A stretch of DNA of 64,000 nt. Origin: an uncultured Verrucomicrobiota bacterium. Lineage in GTDB: Bacteria; Verrucomicrobiota; Verrucomicrobiia; Limisphaerales; UBA9464. The translations under genes and the position numbers were made by a program. Location of the stretch: NCBI GenBank assembly GCA_903907995.1, contig CAIVQH010000002.1, forward strand, positions 1 to 64,000. Reading direction: 5' to 3'. Positions 10,170 through 26,478 of the stretch are shown piece by piece. The number at the start of each line of letters is the position of its first letter. Positions within the stretch are counted from its first letter, which is position 1. Below the pieces are notes generated by a model. That model was not told where the DNA came from. It ran no database searches and was given only the letters and a program-made list of their open reading frames with translations.

Positions 10170-10865
10170 ATGCCTAGCAAACGTTACAAGCAAGCGCTGG
10201 CCTTGGTGGACGCCAGCAAATCCTACCCGCTGAATTCGGCGGTGGAGGTTCTCGCCAAGTTCCCCAAAGCCAAGTTCAACGAATCCGTGGACGTCGCCTT
10301 CAAGCTGGGCGTTGACCCCAAGCAGTCCGACCAGATGGTTCGCGGAACGGTGCCGCTGCCGCACGGCACTGGCAAGGTTGTTCGTGTGCTCGTCTTCAGC
10401 AAGCCCGGTGCCGCTGCCGAGGCGGCCCGCGCCGCCGGTGCGGAGCACGTCGGCTTCGAGGATCTTATCAAGAAGTGCAACGAGGGCTGGGCCGACTTCG
10501 ACATCGCGGTCGCCACGCCGGAAGCCATGACCGAAGTCCGTAAGCTCGGCAAGGTCCTCGGACCTCGCGGGCTCATGCCGAACCCCAAGACCGGAACCGT
10601 CACCGAAGACACCGCCAAGGCGGTTCGCGAAGTGAAGGCCGGCCGCGTGGAGTTCAAGATCGACAAGGCGGGCAACGTGCACGTCGCGGTTGGCAAGGCC
10701 AATTTCCCGGCCGTCCAGCTCCAGGAAAACGCCCGTGCGGTCATTGACGCCGTCGTCAAGAGCCGTCCGGCCAGTGTGCGCGGGGTGTTCGTGCGTTCCT
10801 GCACGCTCTCGCTGACGATGAGTCCGCCGGTCCGGCTGGATCTCAAGGAATTCGGAGCCAACTAA
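10170..10865 (+). CDS. rplA: 50S ribosomal protein L1
   Basis: At 231 residues this has the usual length of bacterial L1. The signature motif VLGPRGLMPNPKTGTV is near residues 129-144, with NARAVIDAVVKSRPAS toward the C-terminus. L1 binds 23S rRNA at the mobile L1 stalk and helps release deacylated tRNA; in many bacteria it also represses its own operon. It is the first gene of an rplA-rplJ-rplL-rpoB-rpoC run, 18 bases before rplJ. The usual upstream partner rplK (L11) is absent; the neighbour is the divergent xylA. Confidence 0.97.
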   Translation: MPSKRYKQALALVDASKSYPLNSAVEVLAKFPKAKFNESVDVAFKLGVDPKQSDQMVRGTVPLPHGTGKVVRVLVFSKPGAAAEAARAAGAEHVGFEDLIKKCNEGWADFDIAVATPEAMTEVRKLGKVLGPRGLMPNPKTGTVTEDTAKAVREVKAGRVEFKIDKAGNVHVAVGKANFPAVQLQENARAVIDAVVKSRPASVRGVFVRSCTLSLTMSPPVRLDLKEFGAN

Positions 10866-10883
10866 GGACAAGGAGACATTTCC

Positions 10884-11396
10884 ATGCGCGCTGAAAAGAA
10901 ATACATTTCTGCAGAGTACGTCGCCCGGCTGAACGCCTCGCCATTTTTCCTGGTCGTGGATTATCGCGGGCTTTCGGTCGGAAAGTTCACCGACCTTCGC
11001 AAACGGCTCATCAAGGCCGGGGCCGAGGCCCACGTGGTCAAGAACACCATCTTCCGCATCGCCGCCAAGGAAGCCGGCGTGGCCGACCTGAGCGGTGCTC
11101 TCGCCGGGCAGCTGGCGGTCGTGACCGGTCGCAAGGACATCGCCGCCGCCGCCAAGGTGGTCAAGGCGTTCCAGGCCGAGTTCGAGAAGCCCAAGCTGCA
11201 GTTCGGCTATCTGGGCAGCAAGCGCCTGAGCGCCGAGGAAGTCCGCGCCATCGCTGATCTGCCGCCGCTGAACGAGCTGCAGGCCAAGCTGCTGGGCCTC
11301 CTCCAGGCGCCGGCGCAGAAGCTCGCCGCCCTCATCAACACGCCGGGCAGCCAGCTCGCCCGTGTCGTCAAGGCCCGCTCCGAGCAGGCCGCCTGA
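10884..11396 (+). CDS. rplJ: 50S ribosomal protein L10
   Basis: The 170-residue protein begins MRAEKKYISAEYVARLNASP and contains the L10 features YRGLSVGKFTDLRKRLIKAG and HVVKNTIFRIAAKEAG. A C-terminal helix (LNELQAKLLGLLQAPAQKLA) provides the docking platform for L7/L12 dimers. L10 anchors the L12 stalk to 23S rRNA and so supports translational GTPase recruitment. The gap from rplA is only 18 bases, too short for the leader that mediates L10 autoregulation in E. coli. A structured gap follows before rplL. Confidence 0.96.
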   Translation: MRAEKKYISAEYVARLNASPFFLVVDYRGLSVGKFTDLRKRLIKAGAEAHVVKNTIFRIAAKEAGVADLSGALAGQLAVVTGRKDIAAAAKVVKAFQAEFEKPKLQFGYLGSKRLSAEEVRAIADLPPLNELQAKLLGLLQAPAQKLAALINTPGSQLARVVKARSEQAA

Positions 11397-11409
11397 TTTT
11401 CACCAATTT

Positions 11410-11506
11410 CGGCGGGTTTCCCCGGTGGGATGCCCGCCGGATTAAACATAAACAGAGTAAATCGTCGGCCCGCAGGCCGTGGGCCAATTCGGAAGGCCTT
11501 CCGACG
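11410..11506 (+). promoter_or_regulatory. Structured rplJ-rplL intergenic RNA
   Basis: The 136-base gap between rplJ and rplL contains a nested hairpin CGGCGGG...CCCGCCG (11410-11416 with 11433-11439) with an inner CCC/GGG pair. A second structure has an outer stem CGTCGG/CCGACG (11463-11468 with 11501-11506) enclosing GGCCC/GGGCC and the palindrome GGAAGGCCTTCC (11491-11502). Neither is followed by a T-run, so processing, attenuation or translational control of rplL dosage is more likely than termination. The function is inferred from position only. Confidence 0.4.
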
Positions 11507-11532
11507 ACGAGACTAAAGAAAGCATACATAAC

Positions 11533-11922
11533 ATGGCTGATATCAACAACATCGTCGAAGAGCTGAGCAAGCTGACCGTTCTGGAAGCTGCCGAGCTCGT
11601 CAAAGCTCTCGAAACCAAGTGGGGCGTGACCGCCGCCGCTCCGGTGGCCGTTGCCGCTGCCGCTGGCCCTGCCGGTGGCGCTGCCGCTCCCGCTGAAGCC
11701 GCCAAGGACACGTTCGACGTGATCCTCGTCTCGGTGCCCGCCGACAAGAAGATCGGTGCCATCAAGGCCGTGCGCGAAGTCAAGGCCGGTCTCGGCCTGG
11801 CCGAGGCGAAGGCGCTCGTCGAAGGCGCCCCGAAGCCCGTGCTCGAAGGCGCTCCCAAGGTCGACGCCGAAGCGGCCAAGAAGAAGCTCGAAGAGGCCGG
11901 TGCCAAGGTCGAGCTCAAGTAA
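11533..11922 (+). CDS. rplL: 50S ribosomal protein L7/L12
   Basis: The start at ATG 11533 ([20 protein letters not shown]) gives 129 residues, normal for L12; an in-frame upstream start at 11479 would add a non-family extension. The N-terminal dimerisation helices are followed by an Ala/Gly/Pro-rich hinge (about residues 38-58). The conserved C-terminal domain has [20 protein letters not shown] and [19 protein letters not shown], the factor-binding surface. Several copies bind L10 to form the ribosomal stalk. A terminator or attenuator follows before rpoB. Confidence 0.96.
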   Translation: MADINNIVEELSKLTVLEAAELVKALETKWGVTAAAPVAVAAAAGPAGGAAAPAEAAKDTFDVILVSVPADKKIGAIKAVREVKAGLGLAEAKALVEGAPKPVLEGAPKVDAEAAKKKLEEAGAKVELK

Positions 11923-11937
11923 TTGGGCTGATTTCAC

Positions 11938-11970
11938 GGGATGGCGGAGCCCGCTCCGCCATCCCTTTTC
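11938..11970 (+). terminator. Terminator/attenuator between rplL and rpoB
   Basis: GGGATGGCGGAGC pairs with GCTCCGCCATCCC across a two-base CC loop, followed by TTTTC. Partial termination here would set a lower level of rpoBC than of the ribosomal proteins, as in other bacteria with this gene order. Confidence 0.75.
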
Positions 11971-12152
11971 ACCGCTGAGACTCATTTGCTGATTCAAGCG
12001 GAACCGCTATTGTCTATAAAATTGTTGAAATAACCACGCAGTAGGACGAGTTCGGGCGGCTATTCCAAGGGCCGCCCGGCCTCGTTGTATTGTCTTTTCA
12101 AGAGAACGAACTTCCGGCGAAAAGCCGGCAGCACTGAAAACCTGAGGTCGCC

Positions 12153-16034
<3,882 letters not shown>

Positions 16035-16080
16035 CAAGCTGTGACCGTAACTGGAAAAACCAAGCGAAACTGAGACAGTT

Positions 16081-20220
<4,140 letters not shown>

Positions 20221-20242
20221 GCCGGCAAAGCAATCGATTCCA

Positions 20243-20271
20243 AAAGGGCGGCCTTCGGGCCGCCCTTTTTT
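20243..20271 (+). terminator. Intrinsic terminator after rpoC
   Basis: GGGCGGCC-TTCG-GGCCGCCC with a UUCG tetraloop is followed by TTTTTT. It lies directly after the rpoC stop codon and is a textbook intrinsic terminator. Confidence 0.95.
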
Positions 20272-20488
20272 ATGCCCACGACCGGAGTGCGGCCGTGTCC
20301 GGAGAACCAGCCGCAGAAACGTGATGCACACCAGCGGCGTAGGGTCTATCTGGCTCTGGGAAGTTGCTGCGGTTGGGACGTTGTCCGCACCCACACTCCT
20401 TCCGATGCCCAAACTGCCACCCGTATCCGCTCCCCGTCCCCCCGAGAAATCTCGTTGCCACTCCCTTCGGAGATTCCATGCTGCGCCT

Positions 20489-21619
20489 GTGAAATCCCTG
20501 CTCCTCGGACTCCTTGCGCTCCTCGCTGTGGCCGCGTATGCCGCCGAGGAGCCGCACTATCCCGTGCTGCCGATCGGCTCACCGGCCCCTGATTTCGATC
20601 TGCCCGGCGCGGATGGTCAGAACCACCGCCTCGCCGACTTCGTGGACGCCCGGGTGCTGGTGGTGATCTTCACGTGCAATCACTGCCCGACCGCGCAGGC
20701 CTACGAGGAGCGCATCAAGCAACTGGTGCGGGATTACCACGGCAAGGGCGTGGGCTTCGTGGCGATCTCGCCGAACAGCGCGGCCGGGGTGCGGGCCGAT
20801 GAACTGGGTTACACCGACGTGAGCGACAGCTTGGAGGACATGAAGATCCGGGCGAAGGAACGCGGCTACAACTTTCCCTATCTCTTCGACGGCGAGACGG
20901 AGGCGGTCTCCATGAAGTACGGTCCGGTCGCGACGCCGCATGTGTTTGTCTTCGACACCGAACGCCGCCTCCGCTTCTGCGGCCGCATTGATGATTCCGA
21001 ACGGGAAGAGTTCGTGAAGTCGCGCGACACACGTAACGCCTTGGACGCCTTGCTGGAAGGCAGGGAAGTGGCCGTGAAGCAGACCCGTGTCTTCGGCTGC
21101 TCGACCAAATGGGCCGACAAGTCAGGCGCGAATGCAAAATGGCTGGAGAAGGTAGCCAAGGAACCGGTGACCCTGGAGCCGGCGGATGCCGCCGCGCTGC
21201 GGGCCCTGCGCGAGAACAAGGGCACGGGCAAGGTGCGGCTCATCAACATCTGGTCCACGCGCTGCGGCCCGTGCGTGGCGGAGTTTGACGATCTGCTCGA
21301 CACCAACCTGCGCTTCCGGCACCGCGATTTCGAGCTGGTGACCGTCGCCGCGCACCTGCCCGATGAGAAGGACTTGGCGCTGAGGTTTCTCACCAAGCAT
21401 CACGCCTCGACGAAGAACGTGATGTACGGCGAGACCGACGAGGACAAGGTGGCCGAGGCGATTGATCCCGAATGGAAGGGGCCGCTGCCGCACACCCTGC
21501 TGGTCGCGCCGGATGGCAAGGTGATCTACCGCCACACGGGCGAAATCGACTTCCTCGAGCTGCGCCGCAAGATCGTGCCAGCACTCAACGCGATCACCCC
21601 CTGGCCGGGGATGAAGTGA
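20489..21619 (+). CDS. Exported double-thioredoxin-fold protein (peroxiredoxin-like + TlpA-like)
   Basis: The GTG at 20489 gives 376 residues beginning with a clean signal peptide (VKSLLLGLLALLAVAAYAAE); the ATG at 20405 would put 28 non-hydrophobic residues before it. Domain 1 (about 30-190) is AhpC/TSA-like with FTCNHCPTAQAYEERI, a CxxC redox pair, and GVGFVAISPN. Domain 2 (about 245-375) is TlpA/ResA-like with STRCGPCVAEFDDLLD and a cis-Pro-type segment PLPHTLLVAPDG. Both CxxC pairs are intact, suggesting a periplasmic thiol-disulfide oxidoreductase or relay; the partner is unknown. The gene lies alone between the rpoC terminator and a small membrane protein gene. Confidence 0.8.
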   Translation: MKSLLLGLLALLAVAAYAAEEPHYPVLPIGSPAPDFDLPGADGQNHRLADFVDARVLVVIFTCNHCPTAQAYEERIKQLVRDYHGKGVGFVAISPNSAAGVRADELGYTDVSDSLEDMKIRAKERGYNFPYLFDGETEAVSMKYGPVATPHVFVFDTERRLRFCGRIDDSEREEFVKSRDTRNALDALLEGREVAVKQTRVFGCSTKWADKSGANAKWLEKVAKEPVTLEPADAAALRALRENKGTGKVRLINIWSTRCGPCVAEFDDLLDTNLRFRHRDFELVTVAAHLPDEKDLALRFLTKHHASTKNVMYGETDEDKVAEAIDPEWKGPLPHTLLVAPDGKVIYRHTGEIDFLELRRKIVPALNAITPWPGMK

Positions 21620-21797
21620 ATCTCGGCCAAGGTTGGGCGTTGGCTTGGCTGCCCATGCGGGCTGGCAAATCTTGTAAAAATTACCGGCCCAACCAATCGC
21701 TGGATTCAAGCACCGCTGACATTGTCGGTTCCGCTGTCGTGGGTTCCACCGCGAGTTGGTGGCAGCTCAACGATTCCTACCTGGCAGCACCAACGCC

Positions 21798-22112
21798 ATG
21801 AGTCCGACGAAGTGGATAGTAACCCTGTTCGCCGCCTGTTTGGCTTTGGTGCCGGTCTCAGTTTATCTGGGGAGGATTGCCGCGCAAGATCAGGATGCGG
21901 CAGGGAAGGTCCTGTACTTCATGATCACGACGATGATCCTGCTCTGCATTTCAGCGCTGGCACTGGGTATTCCGGCATTGTCGCTGGCCAAGCGGCACAA
22001 GGAGCAGGTCCATGTTTGCGCCCGGGTAGCAGCCTGGCTGATATTTTTGTCGCCGGCGCTGATTGCCAGTGCCGTGATCGGTGCCGAACTTGTCGGCGAT
22101 GTGTTCAGGTGA
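21798..22112 (+). CDS. Small hypothetical membrane protein
   Basis: The ATG at 21798 gives 104 residues with three clear hydrophobic segments: WIVTLFAACLALVPVSVYL, YFMITTMILLCISALALGIP and VAAWLIFLSPALIASAVIG. The short loop between the last two is basic (SLAKRHKEQ). No family is recognised. It follows the thioredoxin-fold gene by 178 bases on the same strand and ends 36 bases from the stop of the convergent MFS gene. The coding call rests on membrane-protein composition and a plausible start. Confidence 0.55.
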   Translation: MSPTKWIVTLFAACLALVPVSVYLGRIAAQDQDAAGKVLYFMITTMILLCISALALGIPALSLAKRHKEQVHVCARVAAWLIFLSPALIASAVIGAELVGDVFR

Positions 22113-22148
22113 ACCTGCCGGGCATTCGACGAAGCTAATCGTCGCCCC

Positions 22149-23519
22149 TCAAACGGCGTCTTCCGGCAGGGGCTGGCCCTTGGTCTCCCGCAGGAAGTAC
22201 ACCACGATCAGTCCGAACAGGAAGATGAGCGAGATGTAGGAGGCAGCGGACCGGAAGGCCAGAAGCTTGGCCGCGGGGCTGGTGGCACCGGCGGCCAGGG
22301 CCTTCTGCAATTCCCCCAGGGTGAAAGGTCCTGAAGCCGCGATGAAGCGCCCGACATTGTAGCAGAAGCTCGTGCCGGTGCTGCGGAGGCGCGTGGGGAA
22401 AAGTTCCGGCAGGTAAATCGCGAACCCCGCGAAAAGCCCGAGCTGGCAGAAGCCCATGAAGAAGCTCATCCAGATGTCGGCCTTGCTGTTGAAGAACTGG
22501 AAGAAGCCCACGGTGGAGATGAAGGCGGCCACGAGCGCCACGGCGAACGCGGGCTTCCGCCCCCAACGCTGCGCCGCCTTGGTGAAGGTGATCATGCCAA
22601 GGAACGCGCCGACGTTCTGCACGATCATGTTCACGCCGGTCCATACGGTCTTGGCCTTGGAAATCTTGTCTGGGCCGACACCTTCGGCCTTGAGGGAGCG
22701 GTCGATGACGTCGCCGACCAGTTCCGGGCTGAAAAAGCCGATGCCCCAGAGACCCACCACGCCGGCGACGCACAGCAGCATGCCCAGCAGCGCCGGTCGC
22801 CGCCAACGGGCCTCGCCGAAGAGCGACGTGTAAGAACCGAATTTCGCGCCGGTCAACCGGCCTTCCGCGCGGGCCTTCACCCACTTCTCCGGCTCCTTCA
22901 GCCGGATCTGGATGAACACGCAAAGAAACGCCGGCAAGGCGCCGATCAGGAACATGTACTTCCACGACTGCCCGGCCGGGATGCTCGTGCCTTCGAGGTT
23001 GCCCAGGAGGATGGCGATGCTGCCGGCGGTCACATTGCCGACGGCGGAGAGTGCCTGCAGCATTCCGAGGGCGCCGGTGCGGGCCTGTTCCGGCAGGCTG
23101 TCGGCCACTAGGGCGACGGAAAGGCCGAACACGCCGCCGACACCCAGGCCGGTGACGAAACGGAAGGCGGCGAAATCAATCCAGCCCTTGGACCAGGCCG
23201 ACAACCCAGTGCAGACGGAGTAGAGCAGGACGGTCATGGCGAGGGTCTTCGCCCGGCCGATGCGGTCGCCCACCGCCCCGAAGATCAGCCCGCCGGTGGC
23301 CCAACCGGCGACGAAGATCGCGGTCGCGTAGCCGCCGTACAGCTTCGGGTCCGCCCCGACAGGCAGGAGCGACTTCATCGCGCCACCGCGCGCCAGCAGA
23401 AAGAGCTGCTGGTCAAGGCAGTCAAAGAGCCAGGCGAGGCTGGCCACAGTGAACACAAACCAATGGTGCCGGTTCAGAAGCCGCCACCAAGGCAGCCCGG
23501 AGACATTCGGGGACTTCAT
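22149..23519 (-). CDS. Major facilitator superfamily transporter
   Basis: The ATG at 23519 (MKSPNVSGLPWWRLLNRHHW) gives 456 residues; the frame stays open upstream but without membrane character. About twelve hydrophobic segments are visible. The MFS loop motif appears as GAVGDRIGRAKT between helices 2 and 3, the SHS/aromatic-acid-type motif FVTGLGVGGVFGLSVALVAD lies around helix 4, and PELFPTRLRSTGTSFCYNVG in the second half is typical of sugar/acid proton symporters. The substrate is unknown. It lies 114 bases downstream of the truncated NtrC-type regulator on the same strand. Confidence 0.88.
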   Translation of the reverse strand: MKSPNVSGLPWWRLLNRHHWFVFTVASLAWLFDCLDQQLFLLARGGAMKSLLPVGADPKLYGGYATAIFVAGWATGGLIFGAVGDRIGRAKTLAMTVLLYSVCTGLSAWSKGWIDFAAFRFVTGLGVGGVFGLSVALVADSLPEQARTGALGMLQALSAVGNVTAGSIAILLGNLEGTSIPAGQSWKYMFLIGALPAFLCVFIQIRLKEPEKWVKARAEGRLTGAKFGSYTSLFGEARWRRPALLGMLLCVAGVVGLWGIGFFSPELVGDVIDRSLKAEGVGPDKISKAKTVWTGVNMIVQNVGAFLGMITFTKAAQRWGRKPAFAVALVAAFISTVGFFQFFNSKADIWMSFFMGFCQLGLFAGFAIYLPELFPTRLRSTGTSFCYNVGRFIAASGPFTLGELQKALAAGATSPAAKLLAFRSAASYISLIFLFGLIVVYFLRETKGQPLPEDAV

Positions 23520-23633
23520 GGATTGATACGTGTTCGTAGCTTGCGGGAGGGCCGTTCCCGCCGGAAAGCGGAAAGTCGGGAAATGCATGGGCACAATCCC
23601 GCACCCGGCTACGGCCAGTGGGTGCGGACGTGT

Positions 23634-24389
23634 TCACAGATGAGTGCTTTTGCCGATCTCATCGAGAAAGATCGTGCCGCCATCCGCGTCGTGAAAGAGG
23701 CCGTTCTTGTCGTTCACCGCGCCGGTGAAGGCGCCCTTGCGATGGCCGAACAGTTCAGATTCCAGCAGGTTCTCGGGCAGGGCGGAGCAGTTGATCGGGA
23801 TGAACGCCCCCTGGGCGCGGCGCGAATTGTAATGCAGCGCCCGGGCGATCAGCTCCTTGCCGGTGCCGCTCTGGCCGAGGATCAGCACGGTCGAATCCGT
23901 GTCGGCGACGCGTTCGACCATGCGGAACACTGCCTGCATCGGCTCGCTCGCGCCGATGATCTGGGTAAACTGGTACTTTTTCTTCAGCTCCTTCCGCAGC
24001 TGCGTGTTTTCGGCGACAACCTGGGTGTGGTTCAGCGCGCGGTGGACGCATAGCTTCAGCTCTTCCAGCTTGAAGGGTTTCTCGAGGTAGTCGAAGCAGC
24101 CCAGCCGCATCGCCTCGACCGCGCTCTCCACGGTGCCGAAGCCGGTGATCATGATGACCACCGGGGGCGGGGTCAGGGCGCGAGCCTTCTGCACGATTTC
24201 CAATCCGTGGGGCTTGGTCTTGTCGAGGTACAGGTCGGTGATGACCAGGTCCGGCTGCCGGGCCACGAGCGCATCCACAACCCCGTTGAAGTTCGTGAAC
24301 GGAAAGACCTCGTGCCCCTCGTTGCGCAGCACTTCGGTGACGATCTGCACCATCGTCAGCTCGTCGTCCACGAGAAGTATCTTGGCCAT
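23634..24389 (-). pseudogene. NtrC-family response regulator truncated inside its AAA+ domain
   Basis: The 251-residue product starts with an intact receiver (D52 in [10 protein letters not shown]104 in YLEKPFK) and continues into a sigma-54-interaction AAA+ domain. That domain has Walker A GQSGTGKE (172-179), the GAFTGA sigma-54-contact loop (219-224) and Walker B TIFLDE (239-244). Immediately after the Walker B segment the sequence becomes IGKSTHL and stops. Complete proteins continue for ~200 residues with sensor I, arginine finger, sensor II and a Fis-type DNA-binding domain. None of that is found downstream in any frame up to the MFS gene. As it stands it could neither hydrolyse ATP in a ring nor bind DNA. 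Confidence 0.85.
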
Positions 24390-24520
24390 GTTGTGCCGAG
24401 GCTAGCGGTGGGCCTTGGCGGGAAGAAAGGGTAAAGCGATCAGGGAGGGCTGACTCCAAGGACGTCATTTTTGACATTGGTACCCGCGCGTGAAATCAGG
24501 CATTCGTCCCCGCAGCGAAT

Positions 24521-26377
24521 ATGTGCGGCATCATTGGTTACGTCGGCAAACGGCAGGCCTCTCCCATCCTCCTCGAAGGATTGCGGCGGCTGGAATATCG
24601 CGGCTACGACAGCGCCGGCGTGGCGGTGATCGGCGCGGACACGCTGGTCACTCGCAAGCGCAAGGGGAAGATCGAGGAGGGCCTGGGCACGCTGCTCGGC
24701 CAGTCACCCGTGGCCGGCCATTGCGGGATTGGCCATACCCGCTGGGCGACCCACGGTCCGCCCAGTGACGAGAATTCGCATCCGCATCTGGACCGGGCCA
24801 GCCGGGTCGCGGTGGTTCACAATGGCGTCATTGAGAACTACGACCGGATCAAGGAGCGGTTGGTGGCCGCCGGGCACCATTTCCATTCCGCCACGGACAC
24901 CGAGGTTCTGGCCCACCTGATTGGCGAGCATCTTGCCCGGCTGACGTCCGTGCCGGAGGGCACCCACCCGCTGGCCGCGGCCGTGGCCAATGCCTTGCGT
25001 GAGGTCATTGGCACGTACGGCATCGCCGTCGTCGCGGTGGATTATCCCGGCACCATCGTCGGGGCGCGGCGCGGTTCGCCGCTGCTGATCGGGGTTGGAG
25101 AAGGGGAGAACTACCTGGCTTCCGATGCCGCCGCCGTCGTCGCGCACACGCGACAGGTCGTCTATCTCAACGACTACGATGTCGTGACGCTCACGGCGGA
25201 TGACTTCGCCGTGACCAACCTGGGCACCGAGACCGCCAAGGTGCAGATCACGCGCCTGGAATTCGATGCCGAGGCGGCCGAGCGCGGGCCTTACCCGCAC
25301 TTCATGCTCAAGGAGATCTTCGAGCAGCCCCAGACCGTGCGGAACGCCCTGCGTGGGCGGGTCGATCTGGAGGAGGCCACCGCGAAGTTCGGCGGCCTGA
25401 ACATGACGACGGCCGAACTGCGCGCCGTGGACCGCGTGGTCATCGCCGCGTGTGGCACGAGCTGGCATGCGGCGCTCGTGGGCGAATATCTCCTCGAGGA
25501 ATTTGCCCACCTGCCATGCGAGGTCGAGTACGCCAGCGAATTCCGCTACCGCAACGCGCCGCTCGACAAGCACACGCTGCTGCTCGTCATCACCCAGTCC
25601 GGTGAGACCGCTGACACACTCGCGGGGCTGCGCGAGGCGAAGCGGCGCGGCCACAAGGCCCTCGCCATCTGCAATGTCGTGGGCTCGACCATCGCGCGCG
25701 AGGCGGATGGCGGCATCTACCTGCACGCCGGCCCGGAGATCGGGGTGGCCAGCACCAAGGCCTTCACCTCGCAGGTGACCGCGCTCACACTGCTGGCGCT
25801 GCTGATGGGGCGCATCCGCATGCTCTCCCATCCGCGCGGCAACCAACTGCTGCGGGCGCTGGAGGCCATCCCGGACCAGATCCAGCGCATTCTCGACCAG
25901 AACGAGCGCATCCGGCAGATCGCCCTCAAGTATGCGGCCGCCGAAGACTTCTTCTTCATCGGCCGGCAGTACAATTTCCCGGTCGCGCTCGAGGGCGCGC
26001 TGAAGCTGAAGGAAATCTCGTACATTCATGCCGAGGGGTATCCGGCTGCCGAGATGAAGCACGGCCCCATCGCCATGATTGACGAACGTACGCCCACGGT
26101 CGTCCTTGCGCCAAACGACGCGCTTTACGACAAGACGCAGAGCAACCTGCAGGAGATCAAGGCGCGCAAGGGACCGATCATCGTCATCGCCACCGAGGGC
26201 AACACCCGCATCGCGGAGGCGGCGGACGACATCCTGTACGTGCCCGCGACGCTGGACCCGCTGTATCCGCTCTTGAACGTGATCCCATTGCAGCTGCTGG
26301 CGTATCACATCGCCGTCGCCCGCGGCTGCGACGTGGACAAACCGCGTAATCTCGCGAAGAGCGTGACGGTGGAGTGA
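24521..26377 (+). CDS. glmS: Glutamine-fructose-6-phosphate aminotransferase (isomerizing)
   Basis: The 618-residue protein starts MCGIIGYVG, placing the glutaminase nucleophile Cys at position 2 after Met removal. The N-terminal Ntn amidotransferase domain (LEYRGYDSAGVA, GIGHTRWATHG) is followed by two SIS isomerase domains (IAACGTSWHAALVGEYLLEE; SQSGETADTLAGLREAK; GPEIGVASTKAFTSQV) and the C-terminal KSVTVE. The enzyme makes glucosamine-6-phosphate, the first step to UDP-GlcNAc for peptidoglycan and LPS. It is divergent from the truncated regulator. The 131-base upstream region shows no glmS-ribozyme-like core. A strong terminator follows. Confidence 0.98.
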   Translation: MCGIIGYVGKRQASPILLEGLRRLEYRGYDSAGVAVIGADTLVTRKRKGKIEEGLGTLLGQSPVAGHCGIGHTRWATHGPPSDENSHPHLDRASRVAVVHNGVIENYDRIKERLVAAGHHFHSATDTEVLAHLIGEHLARLTSVPEGTHPLAAAVANALREVIGTYGIAVVAVDYPGTIVGARRGSPLLIGVGEGENYLASDAAAVVAHTRQVVYLNDYDVVTLTADDFAVTNLGTETAKVQITRLEFDAEAAERGPYPHFMLKEIFEQPQTVRNALRGRVDLEEATAKFGGLNMTTAELRAVDRVVIAACGTSWHAALVGEYLLEEFAHLPCEVEYASEFRYRNAPLDKHTLLLVITQSGETADTLAGLREAKRRGHKALAICNVVGSTIAREADGGIYLHAGPEIGVASTKAFTSQVTALTLLALLMGRIRMLSHPRGNQLLRALEAIPDQIQRILDQNERIRQIALKYAAAEDFFFIGRQYNFPVALEGALKLKEISYIHAEGYPAAEMKHGPIAMIDERTPTVVLAPNDALYDKTQSNLQEIKARKGPIIVIATEGNTRIAEAADDILYVPATLDPLYPLLNVIPLQLLAYHIAVARGCDVDKPRNLAKSVTVE

Positions 26378-26410
26378 TCCGGCAAGGGATTGGTTGTGGT
26401 CCCGAAAAGC

Positions 26411-26440
26411 AAAAGCCCCGGTCTTGCGACCGGGGCTTTT
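26411..26440. terminator. Bidirectional terminator between glmS and PEP-CTERM gene
   Basis: AAAAGCCCCGGTC-TTGC-GACCGGGGCTTTT is a perfect 13-bp stem with A-run and T-run on opposite sides. It can therefore end transcription of glmS (plus) and of the convergent PEP-CTERM gene (minus). Confidence 0.92.
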
Positions 26441-26450
26441 CGTAAAACAG

Positions 26451-26478
26451 ACGCTGCTTACTTGACGCTGCTTACTTG
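26451..26478. repeat. 14-bp tandem duplication spanning a stop codon
   Basis: ACGCTGCTTACTTG occurs twice in direct tandem (26451-26464 and 26465-26478). The right-hand copy contains the stop and last codons of the minus-strand PEP-CTERM gene, so the second stop copy is downstream and silent. It looks like a recent slippage duplication. Confidence 0.8.

Noticed and set aside
24390-24520. glmS ribozyme upstream of glmS.
   Set aside because: The conserved ribozyme core is not seen and the region is too short for it plus a promoter.
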